A model generated the notes under the pieces. It was not told where the DNA came from. It made no database searches and saw only the letters and a list, made by a program, of their open reading frames with translations. From contig DASRIS010000135.1 of NCBI GenBank assembly GCA_035649895.1, positions 10,798-74,797 of the forward strand: DNA of 64,000 bases. The letters are read 5' to 3'. This document shows positions 42,555-53,200 of the stretch, one piece after another (the stretch's first letter is position 1; each line of letters begins with the position of its first letter). The stretch comes from DASSUC01 sp035649895 (GTDB lineage: Bacteria; Actinomycetota; Actinomycetes; Mycobacteriales; Micromonosporaceae). The position numbers and the translations under genes are program-made.

Positions 42555-43784
42555 TCACTCCACCGTCACGGACAGCCGTTCGTACCCGCGCAGCACGAGC
42601 TGGCTCCGTTCGTCCGGTTCGCCGTGCAGGGCCAGCCGCGGGAAGCGGTCGAGCAGCATCGGCAGTGCCAACCGGCCCTCCAGCCGGCTGAGCGCCGCGC
42701 CCAGGCAGTAGTGCACGCCGCCGCCGAAGGACAGCGGCTGGTTGTCCGGCCGGCCCGGCAGGAAGGCGTCCGGGTCCGGGTAGCGGGCCGGGTCGCGGTT
42801 GGCCGCGCCGAGCAGCACCAGCGCGGTGCTGCCGGCGGCCACCGGCAGGCCCGCCGCCTCGGTGTCGGCCAGCGCGCGCCTTACTCCAAAGTGGACCGGT
42901 GGCTCGTACCGGAGGATCTCCTCGACGTACGCGGGAGCCAGCCCGGGGTCGGCGAGCAGCGCGGCCCGCTGCTCCGGCCGCTCCAGCAGCAGGGCCAGCC
43001 CGTTGCCGAGCAGGTGGGTGGTGGTGACAAAGCCGGCGTTGAACAGGGTGATCAGGTTGGCCAGCAGCTCGGCGTCGTCGAGCTGCCCGGCCTGCTCGGC
43101 CTGCGCCTGGACCAGCGCCGAGACCAGGTCGTCGCGCGGCTCAGCGCGCCGCTCGGCGGCCAGCTCGGCGAAGTAGCCGGTCAGCTCGACCGCGGCCTGG
43201 TCGGCGGCTGCCAGGTGCTTCCAGATCGCCGGCCCCAGCTCCAGCAGCGCGCCGATCGCCAGCACCCGGGGCGGGAACCAGGCCCGGTCCGGCTCGGGCA
43301 CGCCGAGCAGCTCGCCGATCACGTCGCTGGGCAGCGGCAGCGCGAGCTCGGCCATGAAGTCCACCGGCGCTCCGCCGGCGCCCAGCGTGGCGAGCCGGTC
43401 GAGCATCTGCTCGATGAGCCGGACCACCGCCGGTTCCAGCGCGGCCACCCGGCGGGCGGTGAACACCTGGCTGAACTGGCGCCGGACCCGGGTGTGCCCG
43501 GGCGCATTGGCGAAGAAGATCGAGCCGTACAGGGTGCGCAGCGCCGGGTGGTCCCGCCACTGCATCCGGCCGCGGTCCATGTACTCGGCGTCCAGCATCC
43601 CGAACGCCGGGTCGCGCAGCACCGACGCGACCGCGTCGTACCCGTGCACGACCAGGTCGTACCGGTCCCGGCGCGGGTCGAGCCGGCAGGCCGGACCCTG
43701 CTCGTGCAGCTGCGCGTAGAACGCGTACGGGTTGCGCCGGCCGTCGCCGGACAGTAACGGCCGGAGCGAGACAACGGTTTCCAC
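42555..43784 (-). CDS. Cytochrome P450 (B)
   Basis: A 409-residue P450, the same length as P450 A. The heme motif is FGGGVHYCLG, with EEILR in the K-helix and FNAGFVTTTHL in the I-helix. Divergence from A in the substrate-recognition parts suggests a different site or substrate. The GTG start has GCGGAGG upstream and lies 16 bp after the sulfotransferase-like gene. Confidence 0.92.
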   Translation of the reverse strand: METVVSLRPLLSGDGRRNPYAFYAQLHEQGPACRLDPRRDRYDLVVHGYDAVASVLRDPAFGMLDAEYMDRGRMQWRDHPALRTLYGSIFFANAPGHTRVRRQFSQVFTARRVAALEPAVVRLIEQMLDRLATLGAGGAPVDFMAELALPLPSDVIGELLGVPEPDRAWFPPRVLAIGALLELGPAIWKHLAAADQAAVELTGYFAELAAERRAEPRDDLVSALVQAQAEQAGQLDDAELLANLITLFNAGFVTTTHLLGNGLALLLERPEQRAALLADPGLAPAYVEEILRYEPPVHFGVRRALADTEAAGLPVAAGSTALVLLGAANRDPARYPDPDAFLPGRPDNQPLSFGGGVHYCLGAALSRLEGRLALPMLLDRFPRLALHGEPDERSQLVLRGYERLSVTVE

Positions 43785-43800
43785 GGCGGTACCTCCGCAC

Positions 43801-44958
43801 TCAGCCGGCGAGGGCGAACGTCTCGGGCAGGACGAGGTCGGGCGTGGCGGTGCGGGACAGCGCCGCGATGACCCGGGACAGCTCGTCCGGGTCGAAGCTG
43901 CCGTCCGCCGACTGCACGGCGGCCCGGGACACGCTGCTGCCCGCCTGCGAGTCGCCGGCCAGCAGCCGGTCCACCACCGGGGCCGGCAGCGCGGGCAGGC
44001 CGCAGTAGCCGAACAGGGCGGCGAGCACGGCGTGCGGGGCCGCGGTCAGCTCCTCGTAGCGGACAGCGAACATCGGCACGCCGCGCTGGCGCAGGTCCAG
44101 CGCCCGCTCCATCAGCCCCACCCAGTGGCAGGCCATCGCCTCGACCGGGGTCAGCAGCCGGCCTTTCGCCGCGCGGTACGCCGCCAGCAGCGGCAGCAGC
44201 CGGCCCAGCCGGTCCTGCACCTGGGCCTGCTGGTCCTCGGTCTGCGGTTCGCGTGGCCCGAACGCCCGCATCGTCGAGCGGCTCCAGGCGTGCGCGCCGC
44301 GGTACAGGAACACGTTCGTGGCCGCCGGGAACTGCTCGTGGAAGACGCCGGCCAGCTCGACCACGAAGCTGCGGAACTTGATCGCTATGCGGTGGTCGGC
44401 GCCCGCGCCCGCCTTAGCGCCCGCGCCCGCGCGCGCCCGCGCCTCCGCGTCTGCGCAGACGAGCCGGGTGCAGCTGCGCACCAGCCGGCTCAGCTCGCCG
44501 GGGTCGCACTGGCCGGTCTCGCGTAGGGCGACCAGCTGCGTGAGCACGTCCGGCTCGGCCAGGCTGAGCACCCCGCCGGCCTCCGCGAACGCCCGGCTGA
44601 CCAGGGTCGAGCCGCAGCGCCCGACCGAGTAGACCAGGACCAGCCGGGCCGGGTCGAGCTCGACCGCCTCCGCCAGCTCGTGCAGCGTGTCGTACCCGAC
44701 CGCGACCAGGCCCTGCGCCGCCTCGTACTGGGCCTGGAAGTAGAACGGGGCGGCCCGCAGGTCAACGTGGGCCGGCACCTGTACGAAGATCGCCTCGCGC
44801 CGCTGCGGGTCCAGGCAGTAGAGGCTGAACGTCGCCGAGGAGAGCACCTGTCGCGGGTCAATCGGCCCATCGTCGTGGTACCGGAAATGATCGGCGCTCA
44901 CTAGCGCCATCGGGTATGGCCTGACCTTGGCGTCAAGGACGAGCCGGCGGGCGCTCAT
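43801..44958 (-). CDS. Sulfotransferase-like protein
   Basis: A 385-residue protein. YSVGRCGSTLVSRAFAEAGG (about residue 110) matches the 5'-phosphosulfate-binding loop of PAPS-dependent sulfotransferases. RGAHAWSRSTMRAFG and FAVRYEELTAAP further on match the 3'-phosphate-binding and conserved YEDL-like regions. A low-complexity Ala/Arg/Gly run (about residues 170-182) interrupts it. It probably sulfates a hydroxyl or phenol of the product. It is the first gene of the six-gene - strand operon, 52 bp from the divergent SGNH paralogue. The family call rests on motifs, so an inactive relative is possible. Confidence 0.72.
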   Translation of the reverse strand: MSARRLVLDAKVRPYPMALVSADHFRYHDDGPIDPRQVLSSATFSLYCLDPQRREAIFVQVPAHVDLRAAPFYFQAQYEAAQGLVAVGYDTLHELAEAVELDPARLVLVYSVGRCGSTLVSRAFAEAGGVLSLAEPDVLTQLVALRETGQCDPGELSRLVRSCTRLVCADAEARARAGAGAKAGAGADHRIAIKFRSFVVELAGVFHEQFPAATNVFLYRGAHAWSRSTMRAFGPREPQTEDQQAQVQDRLGRLLPLLAAYRAAKGRLLTPVEAMACHWVGLMERALDLRQRGVPMFAVRYEELTAAPHAVLAALFGYCGLPALPAPVVDRLLAGDSQAGSSVSRAAVQSADGSFDPDELSRVIAALSRTATPDLVLPETFALAG

Positions 44959-45010
44959 AGTCGCTTATCATCGCCGCAGTTCAAGCCATGCGAAAGGAGC
45001 TGTCGGTCCC

Positions 45011-45718
45011 ATGCAGACCGGCTGTGCGGCCACTACCGAGGCCACCGACCCGTACTGTCTGCGGGCCGGGGAGGCCGCGGCGCTGCTGGCCGGGCACCCC
45101 TGGCGGCGCTTCGCCGTCCTCGGCGACAGCGTGGTCGAGGGGCTCTACGAGGCGACCGAGGGGTACCTGGAGCTGGCGTGGACCGACCGGGTGGCGGTCG
45201 AGCTGACCTGCCACCAGCCCGAGCTGGCCTACCTGAACCTCGGCGTGAGCAACCTCCGCGCGGCGCAGGTGCGCCGGACCCAGCTGGCACCGGCGCTGGA
45301 GTTCCAGCCCGACCTCGCGCTGGTCGCCTGCGGCGGGAAGGACGCCCTGCATCCCGCGTACGACCCGGACGCGGTCGACCGCGAGCTCATCGCGATCATC
45401 TCCGCCCTGCGCGAGCAGGGCTCCGCGGTGATGACCATGGGGTCGCTGGAGTGCGGGCCGCTGCCCGGCCTGCCGGAGGCGATCCGTGTCGGCGGCGTGG
45501 ACCGGCTACGCCTGCTGGGGCGCCGCGTCGCAGCGCTCAGCGTGGCCTTGGATACCATCCACGTGGATCTCACCTCGCATCCGGCGGCCGGCCCCGACCT
45601 GCTCAGCAGGGACGGTCTGCACGGCAACGGACGCAGCCACGCCATCGCCGCGGCCGAGGCGGTCCGGCGGCTCGGAGCCCACCTCGGCAACAGCTTCGAT
45701 CCCCGGTCGCCGGCCTGA
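45011..45718 (+). CDS. SGNH/GDSL-family hydrolase (paralogue B)
   Basis: A 235-residue relative of the gene at 16313; the two match over nearly their whole length. Block I VLGDSVVEG keeps the nucleophile Ser, and RDGLHGNGRSHA keeps Asp/His. The block III motif, GAND in paralogue A, is GGKD here, so the oxyanion-hole Asn is lost. It may be impaired as an esterase or have changed function. ATG 45011 has GAAAGGAG upstream. It starts a + strand operon with the alpha/beta hydrolase. Confidence 0.82.
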   Translation: MQTGCAATTEATDPYCLRAGEAAALLAGHPWRRFAVLGDSVVEGLYEATEGYLELAWTDRVAVELTCHQPELAYLNLGVSNLRAAQVRRTQLAPALEFQPDLALVACGGKDALHPAYDPDAVDRELIAIISALREQGSAVMTMGSLECGPLPGLPEAIRVGGVDRLRLLGRRVAALSVALDTIHVDLTSHPAAGPDLLSRDGLHGNGRSHAIAAAEAVRRLGAHLGNSFDPRSPA

Positions 45719-45742
45719 GCCGTACACCTGACCGGAGGACCA

Positions 45743-46696
45743 ATGTCCCTGCACCCCCAGGCGCAGGAAATGCGCGAGCAGCGCCGGCGCGCCGGCGCGC
45801 CGCAGCTCTACACGCTCACCGTCGAGCAGGCCCGCGAGGCCGACCTCGCCTCGATCCGGGCCGCCGGCGGCGACCCGGAGCACGTGCATGAGATGACCGA
45901 CCGGCAGATCCCGGGGCCAGCCGGCGACCTGCCCGTACGCGTCTACCGGCCGGCGCCGGCCGGGCCGCTGCCGGTCCTCGTCTACTTCTTCGGCGGTGGC
46001 TGGACGCTGGGCAGCATCGACACCTCGGACGGGATCTGCCGGAGCCTGGCCAACGCGGCCGGCTGCCTGGTGGTGACCGTGGGGTACCGGCTCGCGCCGG
46101 AGGCGAAGTTCCCAGCCGCGGTCGAGGACTGCTACGCGGCCACCCGGTGGGTGGCCGAGCACGCCGCGGAGATCGGCGCCGACCCGGCCCGGGTCGCCGT
46201 GGGCGGCGACAGCGCCGGCGGCAACCTGGCCGCGGCGGTCACCCTGCTGGCGCAGGAGCGGGGCGGGCCCGACCTCGCCGGCCAGCTGCTGGTCTACCCC
46301 AACACCGACTACACCGCCGACACCGGGTCGATGCAGGAGAACGCCGACCCGTGGCTGTTCAACCGGACCTCGGTCGAGTGGTACTGGCGGCACTACCTGG
46401 CCCGGCCGGAGGACGGGCTGGACCCGCTCGCCTCGCCGCTGCGGGCCGAGAAGCTGGGCGGGCTGCCGCCGGCGCTGGTCATCACCGCCGAGCACGACCC
46501 ACTGTGCGACCAGGGAGAGCAGTACGCCCACCGGCTCGCGGAGGCCGGCGTGCCGGTACGGCTGTCCCGGTACGACGGGATGGTGCATGGTTTCTTCGCG
46601 ATGGCTGGGGTGCTGGACGCCGGGGGCGACGCGATCCGGGAGGCCGCCGAGCACCTGCGCGCATGGTTCACCGGCCAGCCGGCCCCGGCCGGCTGA
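45743..46696 (+). CDS. Alpha/beta hydrolase, hormone-sensitive-lipase family
   Basis: A 317-residue esterase-like protein. GGDSAGGNL holds the nucleophile Ser, EHDPLCDQG the Asp and GMVHGFF the His. The oxyanion motif, usually HGGG, is FGGG here (YFFGGGWTLGS). It may remove an acyl or acetyl group from the product or a precursor. A GGAGG ribosome site precedes the ATG. Its stop lies in the first unit of a 15-bp triple repeat. Confidence 0.88.
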   Translation: MSLHPQAQEMREQRRRAGAPQLYTLTVEQAREADLASIRAAGGDPEHVHEMTDRQIPGPAGDLPVRVYRPAPAGPLPVLVYFFGGGWTLGSIDTSDGICRSLANAAGCLVVTVGYRLAPEAKFPAAVEDCYAATRWVAEHAAEIGADPARVAVGGDSAGGNLAAAVTLLAQERGGPDLAGQLLVYPNTDYTADTGSMQENADPWLFNRTSVEWYWRHYLARPEDGLDPLASPLRAEKLGGLPPALVITAEHDPLCDQGEQYAHRLAEAGVPVRLSRYDGMVHGFFAMAGVLDAGGDAIREAAEHLRAWFTGQPAPAG

Positions 46697-46731
46697 TCCC
46701 CGGCCGGCTGATCCCCGGCCGGCTGATCCCC
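46687..46731. repeat. Three perfect 15-bp tandem repeats across a stop codon
   Basis: GGCCGGCTGATCCCC is repeated exactly three times. Each unit contains TGA in the hydrolase frame, so expansion did not lengthen the protein. Confidence 0.9.
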
Positions 46732-46859
46732 TGTGGCGGGCCCCCTCGCCGGACCCGCGCGGGGACCCGCGAGGCGACCCGCGCCCGCCGTTCGGCCGCC
46801 TTGACACGGATATGGCCTTGTGCGACGGTGCGGTCACCGATCGACTTTGGAGGGCGGCG

Positions 46860-47090
46860 ATGCTCGACGACGAGGAAGACACCCGCACCTACGCCGTTGT
46901 GGTCAACGACGAGGAGCAGTACTCGATCTGGTTCGAGGAGCGGGAGCTGCCCCCAGGCTGGCGCCGGGAGGGCGTCACCGGGAGCAAGACCGAGTGCCTG
47001 GAGCACATCGAGCGGGTGTGGACCGATATGCGTCCGTTGAGCCTGCGCCGGTGGATGGCTGAGCAGGAGGCGCCCGCCCAGCCCGGCTGA
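46860..47090 (+). CDS. MbtH-like NRPS accessory protein
   Basis: A 76-residue protein. VNDEEQYSIWFEERELPPGW and RVWTDMRPLSLRRW match the MbtH family, which binds adenylation domains and helps their folding and activity. The usual S-L-W-P is S-I-W-F here, with the key tryptophans kept. The start follows TTTGGAGGGCGG. A TTGACA at 46801-46806 could be a -35 box, but no good -10 is seen. It lies just before the two NRPS genes it presumably serves. Confidence 0.9.
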   Translation: MLDDEEDTRTYAVVVNDEEQYSIWFEERELPPGWRREGVTGSKTECLEHIERVWTDMRPLSLRRWMAEQEAPAQPG

Positions 47091-47115
47091 GCTGGGCGGG
47101 ACCACCAAGAACGGC

Positions 47116-47143
47116 GCCGGGCCGGCCAGGCGGACGGCCCGGC
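47116..47143 (+). terminator. 8-bp stem hairpin after the MbtH gene
   Basis: GCCGGGCC and GGCCCGGC pair around a 12-nt loop, 25 bp beyond the MbtH stop, in the 188-bp gap before the NRPS gene. It might attenuate read-through and set MbtH above NRPS level. Confidence 0.35.
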
Positions 47144-47278
47144 AGTTCGCGTGCACCGGTAACGCCGTCCGCGCGCGGTGGGCGTGAGCGCGTCCACCGC
47201 GGCGGGTCGTTCCGCGTGGCCGGGTTCGGTGGGGGACCGGCACGGGCTCCGGCTGCCCACCGCAGCCGGGAGAGGACG

Positions 47279-50200
47279 ATGGGGAGCGGCGCCATGCAGG
47301 TGGGTACCGAGGGAGGCAGCGCCGCCGCGCACCTGGCCGGCGCGGCGAGCGGGGCCGGCGCGGCGCGGGTGGCTCAGGCGGCTGACGCGGCGCGCGTGGC
47401 GGACCGGTACGCGCTCCTGCCGGCGCAGGCCGGGATGCTCTTCAACAACCTGAGCGGGCCGGCCGGGGTGGACATCATCCAGATCGTCATCGGCTGCCCC
47501 GAGCCGGTCGACCGGGCAGCCTGCGAGCAGGCCTGGCGCCGGGCGGTGGAGCGGCATCCGGTGCTGCGTACCGCGTTCGCCTTCCCCCGCGGGCAGGACC
47601 CGGTCCAGCAGGTGTACGCCGATGTCGACTTCCGGGTGGAGTGGCACGAGGTCACCGGCGGCGCAGGCGCGTACCTGGAGTCGTTCCTGCGGGCCGACCG
47701 GGCCCGCCCGATCGACATGTCGGTGGCGCCGGTGCTGCGGGTCAGCGTGCTGACCGCGCCGGAGCAGCACCTGACCGTGGTCACCTTCCAGCACGCCATT
47801 CTCGACGGCCGCTCGGTGCAGGTGCTCTTCGCCGAGGTGTACGCCGACTACGACGCGGTCCGCGAAGGCGGCGACCCGCCGGCCTTCGCGCCCCGGCCGC
47901 CGTACCGCGACTTCGCCGGCTGGTGGGAGAAGCAGGACCCCACCGCGGACCGGGCCTTCTGGTCCGACCTGCTGGCCGGGCACGCCGCGCCCGGGCCGCT
48001 GCCCGGCCAGCTGTGCGAGCCGCGCAACACGGCCGAGCCGGTGAGCGTCGAGCTGACCCTGGACGAGGAGGTCGCGGCGGCGGTACGCGCCGCTGCGGCG
48101 CGGGCCGGGGTGAGCGTCGCGACCATGGTCAATGCGGCCTGGGCGCTGCTGCTCAGCCGCTACCGCGGCGCCGACGACGTGGTCTTCGCGGTCACCCGGT
48201 CCTGCCGGCGCGGCACCGCCGACGGCGCCGAGGCAATGGTCGGCCTGCTCATCAACAGCGTCCCGCTGCGGGTGCGGGTCCGGGCCGGCGCGAAGGTCGC
48301 CGAGCTGCTGGCCGAGGCGGCCGGGCGGGTCGCCGCGGTCCGCGAGCACCAGCTCGCCCCGCTCGGGGAGATCCGCCGCTGGGCGCAGCTGCCCACCGGC
48401 GCGACCGACACGCTGGTGGTCTTCGAGCGCCAGCTGATCCACACCGCGCTGACCCGGGTCGACCCGCGGTTCGCCGGCCGCACCCTCACCGTGCACCGCC
48501 AGCCCAGCTTCCCGATGACGCTCTACGTCTTCGACGAGCCGGCCCCCCGGGTGACCCTGATCTACGACCGGTGCCAGTTCCTGCCGGCCGCCGCCGAGCG
48601 CATCCTGCACCACGTGCGGCAGGCGCTCGTCGCGCTCGCCGGGGACCCGGACACCCGGCTGGCCGACCTGGCGCTCGCCGACGCCGAGGAGCAGGCGCTG
48701 GTGACGCGCGGGTGGAACGCGACGGCCCGGCCGTACCCGCGGGACGCCACCATCGGGGAGTGCTTCGCCGCCCAGGCGGCCCGCACGCCGGACGCGGTTG
48801 CGGTGCTGGCCGCCTCCGGGGCTGGTGCGACCGCCGCCGGCACGACCCAGCTGAGCTACGCCGAGCTGGATGCCTGGGCCAACCAGCTCGCCCACCTGCT
48901 CCGAAAGCACGGCGTGGGCGCGGACGACCGGGTGGCGGTGGCGCTGCCGCGCGACGCCGGTCTGGTGGTGGCCCTACTCGCCGTGGTCAAGGCGGGCGGG
49001 GCCTACGTGCCGCTGGACCCGGCCAACCCGCCCGCCCGTACCGCGCTGGTGCTCGCCGACAGCGGCGCCCGGGCGGTGCTCACCTCGGGCGAGCTGGTCG
49101 CCGCGCTGCCGCCCGCTGACGGGGTACGGGTGCTCGCGCTCGACGCGCTCGCCGCCGACCTGGCCCGGCAGCCGACCACTGCCCCGCCCAGCCTGGCGCG
49201 GCCGAACAGCCTGGCCTACCTGAGCTACACGTCCGGCTCGACGGGCGTCCCCAAGGGCGTGGCCGTGCCGCACCGCGCGGTGCTGCGGCTGGTGCACGAC
49301 CCCAGCTTCGTCTCGCTCGGCCCTGGGGAGACGCTGCTCCAGCTCGCGCCCGTCGCGTTCGACGCGTCCACATTGGAGCTGTGGGGCAGCCTGCTCACCG
49401 GCGCCCGGCTGGTCGTCGCCCCACCCGGCCCGCTGGTCCTGCCGCAGCTCGCCGAGGTGCTGCGGGAGGGCGGTGTGACCACGCTCTGGCTCACCTCCGG
49501 CCTGTTCCACCAGGTCGTCGAGCTGGACGTGGCCGCGCTGTCCGGGGTGCGCCAGCTGCTGGCCGGCGGGGACGTGCTGGCCCCGGCGGCGGTCCGCGCG
49601 GCCCTGCGGGCACGCGGGGGCCAGCCGGTCATCAACGGGTACGGCCCGACCGAGAACACCACGTTCACCGCCTGCCACCGGATGACCGACCCGGACGAGG
49701 TGCCCGACCGGGTGCCGATCGGCCGGCCGGTCCAGCAGACCACCGCGTACGTGCTCGACGGGCGGATGCGACCGGTACCCATCGGCGTGCCGGGTGAGCT
49801 CTACACCGGCGGTGACGGGCTGGCCCGCGGCTACGTGGGGCGGCCGGCGCTGACCGCGGAGCGGTTCGTGCCGGACCCGTTCGGCCAGTGCCCGGGCGGG
49901 CGCCTCTACCGCACCGGTGACCTGGCCAGGTGGCGCGCTGACGGGGTGCTGGAGTTCCTCGGACGGGTGGACGCGCAGGTGAAGATCCGCGGTTTCCGGG
50001 TCGAGCCGGGCGAGGTCGAGGCGGTCCTGCGGGGCCGGCCCGAGGTACGCGACGCCGTGGTCGTGCCGCGCGGGGGCGCCGAGGACCGCCACCTGGTGGC
50101 GTACCTGACCGCCGCCGAGGGCAGCGACCCCGCCGTGGTGGTGCCGGCCCTGCGCGAGTACGCCGGCCGAGCGCTGCCGGCGTACCTGGTGCCCGCGGCG

Positions 50201-53200
50201 TTCGTGGTGCTGGACGCGCTGCCGCTGAACGCCAACGGGAAGGTGGACCGGGCCGCCCTGCCCGACCCGGAACCGGCCGCGGGGGCAGCCGCAGCAGCAG
50301 GGGCAGCGGCAGGGACCGGGGCCGGGGCTGGGGCTGGGGCTGGGACATCGGCAGCGGCTGGGACATCGGCAGCGGCCGGGATATCGGCAGCGGCCGGGCC
50401 TACCGGCCATGCGCCGCCGGCCGAGCCTCGCTCGCCGGTGGAGGTGCGCCTGGCCCGCATCTGGGGTGAGATCCTCGGCGCGGAGCGGGTCGGGCGCGAC
50501 GATGACTTCTTCGCCCGGGGCGGCAACTCGCTGGCAGCCACTCGACTGGTCTTCCGGGTGCGGGACGCGTTCGGGGTGGACCTGCCGTTGCTGCGGCTCT
50601 ACCAGGCGCCCACGCTCGCTGGATGCGCTGCGGCGATCGACGAGCTGTCCGCGGCCCACACCGGTCCCGCTGGTCCGACCGGCCCGGCTGGCGTGGCCAG
50701 CCCTACTGGCGTGGCTAATCCCGCTGTCCCGGCTGGCCCGGCTGCCCCAGCGACCGGCGGGATCACTCGCCGGGACCGCTCGGCGTACCGCGTCGGTGGC
50801 CCGGCTGCGCCCCGGCGGGCGGCGCCGCCAGCGCCGGAGGAGCCCGCCGGGCCGGTCCGACCCGCCGCGACGATGCGGGCTGCCGAAGCAATCCGGCCTG
50901 CCGAAGCAATCCGGCCTGCCGAAGCGACCCGGCCGGCCGAGGCTGGGGCCGAGGTGGGGGCCGGGCTGCCCGCGCACCTGGTGCCGCTGGCGACCCGCAG
51001 GTGGGCCCTGTGGCGGTGGGTCTGCCTGCGCAGCGCGGGCTTCCCGTTCGCCCTGCACGACGCGCTCGCCAGCGCCGAGCTCACCGCCGCCGCCGACCGC
51101 CTGAACGCGGCCGAGGCCGCCCGAGCAGAGGGAGCGCAGGAGCTACGGCAGGCGTACCACCGTGAGCTTGCCCTCGCCGAGCGGCGGCTGGCGCACGGCC
51201 TGCACGAGGTCGCCGCCGACCCGCGGTTCCGGGAGGCGGTCGCCTGGCAGAACCGGCACGCGCTGCTGACCGGGGTCGACGCGCTGCTGCGGCGTGACCC
51301 GCAGACCGTGCCGCGCACCGGCCGCTACCGCAAGTACGAGGCCCTGGTCGCCAGCTACCTGCAGCGTTACTGCGCCAAGAACGACACGATCGGCTTCTAC
51401 GGCCCGGTCGGCTGGACCGAGATCCGCGACGGCGCGCCAGCGGTCGAGGTGCGCCCGGTGCCCGGCGGCGAGCTGGCCCGGCGCACCGTCTACTTCGAGG
51501 ACTGGGCCCTGCGCGCGCTCGCCGAGCAGTACGAGACCGCGGCGCGGCCCTGGCTGGTGCCGCGCCGGATGCCGTTCGTGGACGTGTCTCTGACGCCGGA
51601 GGGCTGCTGGCTGCGCGTGCCGTTCGCCCCGCCGGTGCCGGTCAGCCCGCTGGAGGCGCAGGTTTTCCAGCTGGTCGACGGGGTGCGCAGCGCGGCCGGG
51701 ATCGCCGCGGCGGCGCTGGCCGGGCCGCAGGGCGCAGGCGCCGACCGGGACCAGGTGCTGCGGGTGCTCGCCGAGCTGCACGCCGCCCGGCGGATCGCGT
51801 GGACCCTGGACGTCGCCCCGGACGACATCCACCCCGAGCAGACCGTGCGGGCCCGGCTGTCGCAGGTCACCGACCCGGCGGTACGCGAGCCGGCGCTCGC
51901 CGCCCTGGACGAGCTGGAGGCGGCCCGGGGCGCGGTGGCGGCGGCCACCGGGGACCCGAGGGCGGTGGTCGACGCGCTCGGCCACCTGGACGAGACGTTC
52001 ACCCGGCTCACCGGGGACGCGCCCACCCGGCGCGCCGGCGAGACGTACGCCGGTCGGACCCTGGTCTTCGAGGAGTGCCTGCGCCCCGACGACGTCACCT
52101 TCGGCCCCGGGCTGCTGGAGCCGCTGCGCGAGCCGCTGGAGCTGGTGCTCGAGGCGGCCCGCTGGTTCACCGCGGCCGGCGCCGCGCTGTTCCACCGGGC
52201 CTGCCTGGAGGTGTACCGGGAACGGGCCCGGGCCAGCGGGAGCCCGGTGGTGCCGTTCGCGGAGTTCTGGGTGGACGCCGGCGACCTTATCTTCAACATC
52301 CCGGACGAGCTGTCGCAGCCGCTGGTCAAGGCGTTGCAGGAGCGCTGGGCGCGGGTGCTCGCGCTGCCCCGGGGAGTGCGCCGGGTGGACCTGACCAGCG
52401 CCGCGCTGCGGGACGCGGTGCGCAAGGAGTTCTCGGTGGCCCGGCCCGGCTGGCCGGCCGCGGTCGAGCACAGCCCCGACCTGATGCTCGCGGCCAGGGA
52501 CGCCGACGCGATCCGGGCCGGCGACTTCCTCGGGGTGCTCGGCGAGCTGCACCCGGGCGTGAACACCATGCGCTACGCCACCTGGGTGGCGTACCACCCC
52601 TCGCCGGAGCGCATGCGCGCGGCGGTACGCGCGGACCTCGGCCGGCCGGTGGTGGTGCTGGCCCCGACCGCGGAGCAGGGCGGCACCCCGGCGCGCCTGT
52701 CCAACGTGCTGGTCGCCGACGACGACACCCAGCTGGTATTCGCCCACGACAGCAGCGGGTACGACCCGCGGCGGGCGCTGTTCGTGGGCGAGTGCGACCT
52801 GGTGGAGGCCGGCGGGCGGCTGGTGGTGCGCCGCCGTGGCGGCGGGGGGGACCAGGACCTGGTCGAGGTGCTCGCCGACCCGCTGTCGCTGGGCATCATC
52901 CAGCTGTTCCGGATAGTGCCGAAGGCCGCGTACACCCCCCGGGTCACCATCGACCGGCTGGTGGTGCAGCGCGAGTCCTGGACGTTCCCAGCCGGGAAGC
53001 TGGGCTTCGCCGGGATCGTCGACGAGGCGCGCCGGTTCCTCGCCGCCCGGCGCTGGGTCACCGGGTGCGGCCTGCCCCGATACGTCTTCGCGCGGACCGC
53101 TGGCGAGATGAAGCCGATCTTCGTGGACCTGGCCAACCTCGCCTCGGTCGACCTGCTGGCCCGGGCGGTGCGCCGGGCCCGGCGCAACCGCGGGGAGCAC

